Shown one piece after another: positions 21,540 through 31,035 of a DNA stretch of 64,000 nt (positions within the stretch are counted from its first letter, which is position 1; every line of letters starts with the position of its first letter). A program made the position numbers and the translations under genes. This stretch comes from Rhodosorus marinus (Eukaryota > Rhodophyta > Stylonematophyceae > Stylonematales > Stylonemataceae). The notes below the pieces were generated by a model that worked only from the letters and a program-made list of their open reading frames with translations, searched no databases and was not told the DNA's origin. The stretch spans positions 186,001-250,000 of the forward strand of contig JAMWBK010000002.1 of assembly GCA_029953675.1 (NCBI GenBank), written 5' to 3'.

Positions 21540-23890
21540 TAACAACTCTAGACCTCCACGTTGACCAGGCCATCTCAGAGGTCTCCTCGTCAATGCCCTA
21601 CACACGAGGCAACTGGGAGTTGAAGTCAACCTCAGGCTAGCTTTTGATTCAGCCGTTTTCTTAAATCAATGGGTTTATGTCCAAGGCGCTCCCACGGCGG
21701 ACAAGCAAAACCACAAGTCGATTTTAAAAACCGGTTTGCTCCTAGACTATCTAAAGAGAAATTTCCTAGCCGCATAATTCAGACAGCCGCAATTAACAAG
21801 CTTAGTATGCTCGAAAATGAAATGATGAGCTTTCCTCAAAAGCGTGAAAATAGTTGACGAGACTGGAAAAACATGAACGCGCATCAAGAATAGCCAGAAA
21901 TCCCTCAGCGTTGACCCAGAAGTAGTAGAAGCATCAGCAAGCGCATCATTTTGCTGAGTACGATTCACAAGCTTTATGAAGAGCGTCCGATCCCCCCCCC
22001 GCACTCAGCGAGCATCGCTAACAACTCATACAAGAATTCATCGCCTAAACTGGTGATATGAAATTTGTCCTTCAGTCAGAAGGGGGGAGGGATGGGTTTT
22101 GTGGGTTGATCGCAAAACGGGGGTGATGTCAATAGTTTCCCGCGTTAGCAGCCATATAACGTTTTCCACCGGGTCGTGCATTTTGATGATACACTGGGGT
22201 GGATCAATATCTGGTCATCAATAACCGCTGAAATGGGCGTGTTTGCTTTCCTCAGGGCTGCTTCTGGGGTCGATCACAGATCCTGTATCAAGTGAGCAGA
22301 ACGGGAATCGTACGTTGTTGCTCCACATCGGACCCCGAACGGCGGTAAGGCGCGTCAATGAATTGTTGCGTTAATTCTTGAATGAAAGAAGATCTAGAAC
22401 TTAGCTCACAAAGAGTTGGGGCTTTTACCTAGAGCTGCTGAAGTGTCTCTTAGTCTCGTGCTACGGTCGTTATCTACCGAGTAAATGCAGCCGCCGGGTG
22501 ACCATCCTGGCTAACAAAATGTCAAACAAATTGACCCCGTTATATGCACGTGACTACCGCCACTCATCACCAAGCCGGCCTGAACCCCCACACATGTTTG
22601 TTATCCACAATCTCCATGCTCCGATTTCTCCTTGGGTTTTGCAAAGGGCTGGATACACTGCCAAATGTATGTACTTCCATTAGATTCTTTATTTATAAAT
22701 ACATTCAAGGAATACGGGTTTTTCTCACTACCCCTCTGAATTTTTGATCGCTCTAGTTACAACTACAGCGCTTGCTACCTCTTCCCACCTAAAAACTACT
22801 TACAAACGGATATCCCCCAGAACAGAAGCGGTATTGATTTTAGCGTAAAATGAAAAGTGATAATAGTTTGTGCTCAAAATCAAAGTTTCCCGATTTTCAA
22901 CTCCTACCGTGTCCGGGCCTTAGAATTCACTAGTGGTTAGGAAATCTTAGGAAGTACATTCTTGCTTGGCTTAATCTTTTACCAATTTTGTTTTTTTTAG
23001 AAGGCAGTTCTCTTGGATGGTGCAACTTGGACTACCCTTTGCCAAAGCTCTACGACTTCCAAAGTGACACAAAATACGAGTGAGGGGTCGGAGGATTTTT
23101 TTCAGAGCTCTAGAATAATTCACATTTTGGAGTGGATTTGATCGAAAAAAAATTGAACATATTCACTTTGGGGCTCTTTTCCTTTTTGTTTCCCCCCCAA
23201 AGAAAAGACAGTTGAAAGATGAAGGAATTCTCCATCTTATTGGCTTTATTAGCAAAATCCATCTTATTCACTTCAACTCACCACTTCTTTTCCGGTCCTA
23301 GTTTTAATAATAAAGGGGACCACAAAAAGTGTTGGGATTTCTCCGCAAGTGATGAATAATTTTCAATTGAACAAACGAAGAATTAGTTCAGGTTGGTCGA
23401 ACGGTGAGTTTTTTTAAGAAAAGGACTTGTGGAATTGGAAAAAGGGGGGAACCACCAGCTGTTGGTCGAATAACTCCAGAGTCTTCCAATACCGGGGGAG
23501 CGAGAGGGGGTAAGGGCTGGCAGGTGAGAGTCAAAAAGAGACAAAGAAGCTGGGGGAGAGAGCTTTGCCAGCAGCCCGGTGGATTAGAAGATTTGGGATT
23601 GGCAGGGGCTACTGTTCAGGGGTTTACAGATCTATGAAATTGGAATCGTATAGCTTGGTTCTGTGTAGATTTTCCATCGGCGCTTTGCGCTTCAGCGATG
23701 AAACGACTTCAGCCAGCGTTCTGTAACATGCTCGCAGGAAAAGACAGAATTGCCGGAACATGAGCGTTAACGCGCGATCGGATTGGAATCATCCAGTCTC
23801 TGTGGAAAGTAGCCAAGTGCCTCCGCTCGACACACCAGCCTCCAGAAAAAAAAACAAGGGGTGTTTGTCTGGAACTTGGTGGTGGTGGTT
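21540..23890. other. Long intergenic region, no supported gene
   Basis: About 2.3 kb upstream of gene 3. Base composition shifts toward A+T after 22.3 kb, with homopolymer runs. Only short random-looking frames occur. The promoter of gene 3 should lie at the left end, but I see no decisive element. Confidence 0.5.
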
Positions 23891-23894
23891 TTAC

Positions 23895-24250
23895 TAACAA
23901 GCCTGATGCGCTACGCAAAACGTAAAAGGAAACTAGGGGCTAGGAAGAAGAGCTTTTAAGCCCAGGCGACGGTGGCGCCCCTCGGCGGCATGTTGCTAGA
24001 ATACCGCCAGAGTGCGATAATTAAACCGCGGAGGAGCACCAGATATTCTTCAGGATGTTTGGTAAAGCACTTGCGTAGCCACTCCAAGCTTGACCTTTCC
24101 AGATGCCCAAAAGTTTCCACAATGAAAGGCTGGAACCTGTGAGACCGGCCCTCTTCCCGGGGAAGACTGGCCATGCTCTCAGCGTACCGTCGTTCCTTCA
24201 CGCAGCGAAGTACAGAAGCTGCTGCCCCCCTGCGGAGAGCGGCAGAAGTT
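23895..24250 (-). pseudogene. Family A retroelement, 3' end fragment (A5)
   Basis: Minus strand reads MKERRYAESMASLPREEGRS, HRFQPFIVETFGHLERS, WLRKCFTKHPEEYLVLL, SLWRYSSN-like sequence, then the family A 3' terminus at 23900. It matches the last 80 residues of A1 closely. The frame is open but 5'-truncated at about 24250. Confidence 0.7.
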
Positions 24251-24609
24251 CATCAGCCCTCCTTTCCCCTGTACAAAAAAAACACGAGATACTTAAACTC
24301 ACCGCAGAGTATGATATGCGCTCCTGAACAGGCGAACCCATCGTTTTCCTGGAGCAAAAGCTGTTCATCCGTTTTCCATCAACGAGCGAAGCGAACGCTC
24401 TACGCGGGACACAGTGACCTGTGGGTGACCCGGCTTCAGAGGTGTGGATCACCATCCAATTCCCACTTACAACACAACAGAGTAGAATCCTATGATTCTG
24501 AGCATTTCCACGGAGGAATCAGGTTCGATATTGACGTCCATCGCTTTATCGATGAACGCCAAAAATTCCCTGGCATTGCGACAAGTCTATCCGCGCAGTC
24601 CTTCTAGTT

Positions 24610-25165
24610 TATCGAGGCGTCACACTCGCTTCAAGTACATTCTCAGCGAATATTTGACTCGAGTAGGGCATGCGGTTGAGGTGGAATCGGAACTACCCAG
24701 ATCGGTCTCGGATAGGGCACCGCCCCGCTGTATCGCAGATCTCCTCGTCTCCGATGCTGCCGCCAGACGCTCAGCATATGTTGACCTCGCGACCACATGC
24801 CCTATGGCAAGCGCCCATCTCAGCGGGCTGCCGCCCGCCGCCGGGGAGCAGCGGCTTCGGCCCTTCGCCACGTGAAGGAACGACGGTATGCTGAGAGTAT
24901 GGCCAGCCTCGCGCTGAGGGTCGCTCCCACCGGTTCCAGCCTTTCAGTGTGGAAAGCTTTGGTCACGTGGAGAAGTCGGGTTTGGAGTGGTTGCGGAAAC
25001 GTGTTACTGAGCATCCTGTTGAATACTTGGAACTTTTGCGGCGTTTAAGTGTCTCTCTGTGGCGATATTCGAGTAGCATGCTTCCCGAGGCGCGCCATCT
25101 GCGCCTGGGTTTGCACGCTTCCCTACCTAGTTCTTAGTTCCTTTTCACGCCTTACGTAGCGCTTT
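24610..25165 (+). pseudogene. Family A retroelement, 3' end fragment (A6)
   Basis: Translation gives SRRHTRFKYILSEYLTRVGH, VEVESELPRSVSD, the endonuclease-like IADLLVSDAAARRSAYVDLA, then after frameshifts VKERRYAESMASL and the tail FGHVEKSGLEWLRK to a stop near 25136. It ends in CACGCCTTACGTAGCGC. Its orientation is opposite to A5, with about 360 bp of unassigned sequence between them. Confidence 0.7.
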
Positions 25166-25445
25166 ACGCGGGGGCTTTGTCTTCCCCTGGTGTTCGTGCT
25201 TCGGCACTAGCACATCGCTTGGTACCCCTGATCATTGAGTGCTTTGGGTTCATGGACTCTGTTGGTTCTCGCTGGCTTCGGGAGTTGTTCCGCGAACGCC
25301 CTGACCGTCTTCAATCGTTGTTTACCCGCTTAAGTTTCCTGCTGTGGCGCATGAATGCCGCTTTGATGTTGGAGGCGCGAGTACTTCGCGGTTAGGCAAA
25401 CCATTCATTCACGTAGCGCTTCAGGCTATGCTAATAAAGCCAGTA
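25163..25445 (+). mobile_element. Family B 3' end (B5) followed by a family A tail
   Basis: GCGGGGGCTTTGTCTTCCCC and the ALAHRLVPLIIECFGFMDSV frame match B2, ending EARVLRG-stop at 25395. The usual T-rich 3' end is missing. Instead AACCATTCATTCACG runs into GTAGCGCTTCAGGCTATGC, a family A tail. B5 starts inside the end of A6, so the two insertions are nested or recombined. Confidence 0.65.
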
Positions 25446-25599
25446 TATCGAAGAAAATTCTGGAGTAATGTTGCACATCACCTGTGAGAAGGGAGGTAGA
25501 AACCTAGTAAGAGAATTAAAGAAAGTCTAGTTTTTCACTTTGCCCTGCGCAAGCTTCAGGCTATGCATCCATCCAGTAACAGAATTTCCGCAGAGGAAT

Positions 25600-26040
25600 C
25601 AGGACCTTGCTGCTCGCAGGAGTGAGTATCTTGACTGGTCTATTCTTGTCCCAGGCTGCGCGATATCTTCCCACGTCTGCACACGTCGTGGTGTCGCCGC
25701 TGGTTTAACGCGACGACTGAAGGAGTTTCAGTGCGCTGAGTCGATGACTCATCCCACCCCTCGGGACTCGGCGCTGTTTCACCCGTTTGTACCGCTGATC
25801 ATCGAGTGCTTTGGTTTTTTAGACAGTGTAGCTTCTCGCTGGCTTCGTCGTGTTTCTCCGGCATGCCCCGGCCGTCTTGACAGCCTCCTCACGGAGCTGC
25901 CTCTAACTCTCTGGTGTTTGAATGCTGCTTTGTCGTTGGCATCAACTGTCGTTGGCATCAACTGTCGTTGGCATCAACTGTCGTTGGCATCAACTTTGAT
26001 GTCGATGTCCATTGGTTTTATCGATGAACATCAACATTGA
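25600..26040 (+). pseudogene. Diverged family B C-terminal remnant (B6)
   Basis: Shows RRSEYLDWSILVPGC (endonuclease-like segment), RRLKEFQCAESM, then FVPLIIECFGFLDSVASRWL and LTLWCLNAALSLAS. Sequence identity to the B2/B3 group is clearly lower, so this is an older copy or a separate subfamily. It ends in a 16-bp tandem repeat. Confidence 0.55.
25932..25995 (+). repeat. Four perfect tandem copies of a 16-bp unit
   Basis: Unit GTCGTTGGCATCAACT repeated four times without change. It begins inside the B6 reading frame (coding for S-L-A-S-T-V-V-G..), so the array arose after, or at the end of, that insertion. Confidence 0.9.
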
Positions 26041-26224
26041 TTTCCGTTAGCATGATACCAAGGCTATCCACGCAGTCCTGGCTAACTCTCTTGAGTGAAG
26101 TCAGTAACGCTAACTTGAAAATTTGCCGAGAACATTTCAGAATCTGGCGATTTTGGTGCATCGAGCTTTCCTCCGAATAGTAAGCCGTACGTATCCTCAA
26201 AAAAGCAGTGCCAGGTATATATCC

Positions 26225-26435
26225 ATATCATGCTTGCATCTCGTTGGCTTCGGGAATTGTTCCGTGAACGCCCTGACGGTCTGTACTCGTTGCTCTTTTA
26301 AAGTTTCTTGCTGTGGCGTATGAACGCTGTTTCGATGTTGGAGCCCCGCGATCTTCGCCGCGCACAGTCTTTTTTTTCTCCTCGGGGATTTTTCTTTGAG
26401 TCCCTGATTAAACAAATTCGTTCACTAAGACGAAA
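26225..26435 (+). mobile_element. Family B retroelement, 3' end (B7)
   Basis: CTCGTTGGCTTCGGGAATTGTTCCG to GCCGCGCACAGTC, a T-run, CTCCTCGGGG, and GATTAAACAAATTCGTTC: a decayed family B end with the coding frame broken. Confidence 0.65.
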
Positions 26436-26439
26436 TAGA

Positions 26440-28694
26440 GAGAACCGAACTTGTCTAGCTCTATTGTTCATAACTTTGAGCGTCTGATTCGAAGAGATTT
26501 CAATCACCAGCGAGGAGACAATGTCCCTACTGAGCCGTTGTGATTGGCCCGTGGCCGATCTAGAATTGGTCGTTTGCTTTATCTATTTTGAGCCAATACG
26601 CCAAGTATCTAAAGTTTTCGAAGACACAATCGCGCTCTGGAGATAATTAAGAAATATCTAGATATTTAAGAACCTATACCGTCTAAATTGGATCCCAGTA
26701 CATCGAGAGAACATTTTCGAACGAAACCCTTTGCCTAAGGAAAAAGCTTTGAGAGATTTGTTTTGCGATGCTCCCCCCGAGCCTGGTGAGATACTTCTTT
26801 CAAATTTGGACATGTGAAAAAGTATACGAGCATACGCGGAACATTCTGTTTTGAGGGTTGGGAGGCCCCTTAATATCTTTTTTGCTGAGCTGTTCCCTCC
26901 CAATACCACCCCCCCCCCCCCAATCCCCTTTTCGCAAAGAAATACAAAGAAAGTACCTTTTTTAATTTTTTTAAATTGAGATACCTTTGGTTCTGAAGAC
27001 CACCAATCAATTGCTGACCTCGTACCCCTACCCCTTCCGGCGAATTCTCAGACTTTGAACCAAAGGAAGGAGTTCATGGAGGAATGGGATTCATGGTTTT
27101 TCATATTTTTGGAGATAGAAATGTGGAGGTGCGGGGCGAGGGGGGAGGGGGGTTTTGGGAGAAAAGGAATTCAACAATAGTTTTGAATTGGGGTGTTTGA
27201 TACTCAGCACAAAGCCGGCCCGTGGGTTAGAAGGGCGGCATTGTCAAGCCGGGGGGGATACTTCGGGTATCTCGGAGTCGCATGTTACTTCCTCCGAAGT
27301 GATCATGCTGTACGTGCGTACGCGCGGCTGATTTTGTCCTGTGATATGGCGGGAGTCTGAAACTGAAACTGAGAGTTCAATCCGGCTTTTTAACAGGTGG
27401 TGTAGTTGTTTTTACATAATCCCCTTTTGCACAAAGATGTTACTGTGAGGCAGAATCTAGGCTTGAATTGACCATGACACCGTGGCGCATTCAGTGTCGG
27501 CCGGGAGAACGGTCTCGTGCGGTAGCTGGGAGAGTCGCGAAAAAAAAAAAATTTTGATGGCGAGGGACACTGACAAGGGCTCTCAATAAACTCAACGTCA
27601 ATTAGAGGGCTCCTCGCATGGACCAGCCTGTCCCCAGGCTGCAGATCCATAGCAAAGCGAAGGCCCTACGCTTGGAATAGTTCGATTAAGCGATGGAGGC
27701 AGGAAAGTGCTCGAACTCTTACAAAAGCAGAACGGACCAGTATGTCGAGAACACTCAGCGTCCCTGGAACTAGATAGGGTGTCGCATCAACGGACTTTCA
27801 AGGCAAGAAAGAGGGATTTCTAAGGCATCGGCATCGCTTCAATACCAAAAGCCAAAGCAGCGTTTCGTCAATCAAGATAAACAGATATTTGAAAATACTT
27901 TTTAACAGGCAAGCCATCAGCATCACACACACAGATCAAAAGCCGCCCGAGAATCTTTTCATCCCATGCATGCGACCCTTCTCACCTTTGACCTCAGTCA
28001 GGTGCTCGTTTTCAAAAATACTTTTCCGCTCCTCGAGAGCTGAAATGGCCGGCGCCAACCAACCCTAAGCTCCTAAGCTCCAATACACCTCTTCTCCTGG
28101 AATGCAAACCTCTGTAGTTCAATCCAATACTAACGCTGCAACCAATAGCCTCAATTTCCTCGGTCTCTAGTTCATCCCACGATCACCGTCACCCCTCTCT
28201 CCTCAACCACAATTTTCCAATCCATCGAAACGCGAGTGGGAGGAACCAATTGAATCAGAAAGTTCTGATATCCGGCCTCTATTAAGCATAAAAAAGAACA
28301 TTCTATATTCAAACATGCGGGCAACCCTACCCCTCAAAGAAAACATCCAAAACATAGCACCCCCCTCTTCCCGAAAGTTTAGTTCTACGAGCTCAGATAT
28401 CCAACGCCCCAATAAAAGAAGAAAACGAATCGACTAAAGAAAGAATCTTTAGGACACCACAAAAACAACAGATAAAAAAGAAAAATTCTCCATATTGATT
28501 GGCGATCTGGACCAATAATTTTCGAAATTCCTTTCCAGGATATTGATGTGCAAATTTATTTATACTTCTCATTATAAAATCTACCAATGGGACAACGAGA
28601 GATGAAACGTTTTTGGTATTGTTTTCTCACGTTTTACCAACGAGCGGATCTGCTTATCAAAAGTACTGAAACGCGTCTACTACCCATTTGGGAT
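26440..28694. other. Long intergenic region upstream of the linker gene
   Basis: About 2.2 kb with poly-C (about 26908-26922) and purine/pyrimidine runs and no supported gene. Frames at 27390-27650 and 28203-28587 (both minus) lack motifs and look fortuitous. Confidence 0.5.
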
Positions 28695-28700
28695 CACGTG
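28695..28700. promoter_or_regulatory. G-box (CACGTG) upstream of the linker gene
   Basis: GATCACGTGTGG lies about 145 bp upstream of the linker start codon. CACGTG is the core site of plant and algal bHLH/bZIP factors, often found at light-regulated genes. Only position and sequence support it here. Confidence 0.3.
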
Positions 28701-28843
28701 TGGAGGGGTTACTAAGCAAATTTAGTTGTAATGAACGAGACTTTTTAGGAGTGTCGTTGCAGACCGGGAGGGGAGGCAGGACAGAGATGTGGTGTAGGGA
28801 GGGAATGAACCGCTAGCTGAGTTCCGTTGATTCCAGAAAAAGC

Positions 28844-29858
28844 ATGGCGTTTGTATCGAGTATAACTGGAGTTAGAGTGAGTACGCGTGGATCTACAAGA
28901 AGTGGTAAGGATACAACAGCTTGCCTGCTTCCATCCCTAGTCTTGTTCTTATGCCGTATGTTTGTTGTTGTTTGCAATAGCTTTCAATGGAACTGAAAGA
29001 ACAGCCGCCGCCCCTGCACCTCGTGCAAGGATCGTGATGGGAGTTGGAAACCAGTCCCTAGTTGATTTGGGTCTGGACAAGTTCATGGACAAGCCGAGGG
29101 TGACGGATGACAAGAGCAAGTCTGCGATTGTGAATGAGGTCTACAAGATGGTGTTCGCCAATGCCTACATCATGGACTCTGAGAAGGCTGAGATGAACAA
29201 GGCCGAGTCTATGTTCCTGAACGGGGACCTGACAGTGAAGCAATTCGTCATGGCCCTGGCAATGACTGAACAATATAAGAAGAGGTTCTTCGACAACCGT
29301 CCAGTCTGTGGAGCGGTGGAGATGAACTACAAGCATTTCCTTGGACGCACCCCGGACGGTCTTGCAGACTACCAAACCAAGACCTACAAGTACGACAACA
29401 ACGGATACGCAGCATTTGTCTCGTCGTTCTTCGAAGACGGCGAATACGACCGTGTCTTCGGTGATTGGGGAGTTCCGTACTATAGAGGTTACAAGAGCGA
29501 GGCGAACCTGTCCATGACCTCATTTACCCACTTCTTCCAAGTTCGTCGCCTTTTGCAGATCCTCGCAACTAGCTTCGACAATGGTACCGATGGGTTAGTA
29601 ACTGAATCGTGTATTCTCTTCTCTCCCATAATGCAGGTTGTCCGTGGAGGCTCCACATCAGACAAGGGCATGGTGAACAACTTGATCCCGCTGAACAAGA
29701 ACGGTCTAAAGTCAGTTCCAATTCCTGTCAAGCCTCTGGCTGGAGGGGCGTCGTCCTCAGTCCCAGGAGCTGATATGATAACTACCGTAGTTAGTGGATT
29801 GATTATAATTGCTATAGCGTTCCTGGTCATAGCCAATGGCAGCACGCCAACCTCGTAG
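28844..29858 (+). CDS. Phycobilisome rod-linker-type protein with C-terminal membrane helix, plastid-targeted
   Basis: Exon 1 is 28844-28904 and intron 1 is 28905-28980 (GTAAGG...CAATAG, 76 nt). Exon 2 runs to the stop at 29858. An optional in-frame 39-nt intron sits at 29598-29636. The product is 312 aa, or 299 if that intron is removed. The N-terminus MAFVSSITGVRVSTRG is Ser/Thr/Arg-rich and looks like a transit peptide, probably cleaved near ARIVM (residue 40). Residues about 55-200 form a phycobilisome linker domain: VYKMVFANAYIMDSEK, EQYKKRFFDNRP, NYKHFLGRTPDG, GDWGVPYYRGY. Such domains sit inside phycobiliprotein hexamers and order the rod. The C-terminus ends in ITTVVSGLIIIAIAFLVI, a transmembrane helix, as in cyanobacterial CpcL (CpcG2), which tethers rods to the thylakoid. 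CpcL-like function is inferred from layout only; the domain itself looks more like CpcC/CpeC rod linkers. Confidence 0.85.
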
Positions 29859-29865
29859 CCTGCTA

Positions 29866-30146
29866 TTTAAGAGCTATTTCGTTTTGATCGTGAGAGGCTA
29901 CGGAAACATTTTACCTCAAAAAAGGGTACATCCGAAAACCAAATGCCAAAGCCCCTTCAGCATTCCAGTGAACAGACTAGACCTTATTTTCCACTGATAG
30001 AGCAGACCCTTCGATCAGTCTGCGAAAGCATCCCCAATCCTCACTGTTTAAGAGCTATTTCGTTTTCTTCGTAAAAGGCTACGGAAACGTTTTACCTCAA
30101 AAAAAAATACACCCGAAAACCAAAGCCCGAAAGCATCCCCAAACCT
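29866..30146 (+). repeat. Diverged direct repeats downstream of the linker gene
   Basis: The block TTTAAGAGCTATTTCGTTTT...GGCTACGGAAACRTTTTACC..CCGAAAACCAAA occurs at 29866 and again at 30047 (about 90 bp, offset 181). The first copy starts 8 bp after the linker stop codon, so the 3' untranslated region appears tandemly duplicated. Confidence 0.65.
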
Positions 30147-30149
30147 GAC

Positions 30150-31030
30150 TGTCCACCTCTTTCAGCGAGCTTCGCTTGTCCTCCAGTGCCCGTGCAAATG
30201 GGCCCACTTGTCCATTTTGAGGATCATTCCCGAGTCTTCTTATTGCTGAAAAGGAGCGAAGCAACACCGTACTCGGATGAGTTCAGAGCTACGAATTCGA
30301 ATAGGGGCGTTTGTGCCTTGCTGTATTCCGCAATCCTTGCGAGCCGCGGAGAAGTCCAAACACGAGTTTCTAATTAACGAAAATTGAGCTAAATGTAAGA
30401 TATTTTGGCAGAAAAGTTCATAATTTATTCTCTGCTCAGCATATTAGAATATATATATTTAAAAACATTAGTCGCGAATTATAGCGAGTGGCGTTTGTTT
30501 TAGAAAGCGTTATAAAGGCTGAAAGAGCGATGAAACGCAGCTAAGCACATCGGAACAAGGCGCGGAGATCACGATGATGGTGATGAAGATCATAGTGAAG
30601 GTGGTAATAGGGCACGCCCTATGGGAGTATAGGGCCGGCCCTATCTGCCATATACGTATTGCGGTACTAATTTCAAAGCTCGAATCTGACGTTTTAGCTA
30701 TTGTTTTATCATGCACCCCCCTTGATGAATCGAAGAGCTCTTCGTGTTTAGAGAGCTGAGATGTACTGTGCTTGCTGAAAGCGTTCCTTGATGCAGTCGG
30801 TGGGAACCAGGAGAGTTGGGGTAGAGAGCTTCCCCGGAGAAGTTGGCTGCGGCATCTTTTTCTTGGCGTGCTTATGTTTGGTTTGTGGCTTACCACACCC
30901 GTTAACCACGAGTTGAGACCTTGTTTTTCACCGCTTTCTGATGGTGGGCATCTCCTCTACTCCCACTTTTTGTCTTAGTTTTTCATGCTCTCGGGCTTGT
31001 TGTCTGAAGATACAATGATGAGGTTGATGA
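30150..31030. other. Intergenic, no supported gene
   Basis: Short frames exist on both strands (for example 30510-30896 minus), without motifs or homologs in the window. AT-rich at 30400-30480. Confidence 0.4.
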
Positions 31031-31035
31031 GGTTG

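Noticed and set aside
27200-27340. Structured stretch that might be a small RNA gene
   Set aside because: No match to tRNA boxes or to snRNA features I can recognise.
30510-30896. 128-codon minus-strand frame
   Set aside because: No motif, no paralog in the window, and unusual composition for a host protein.
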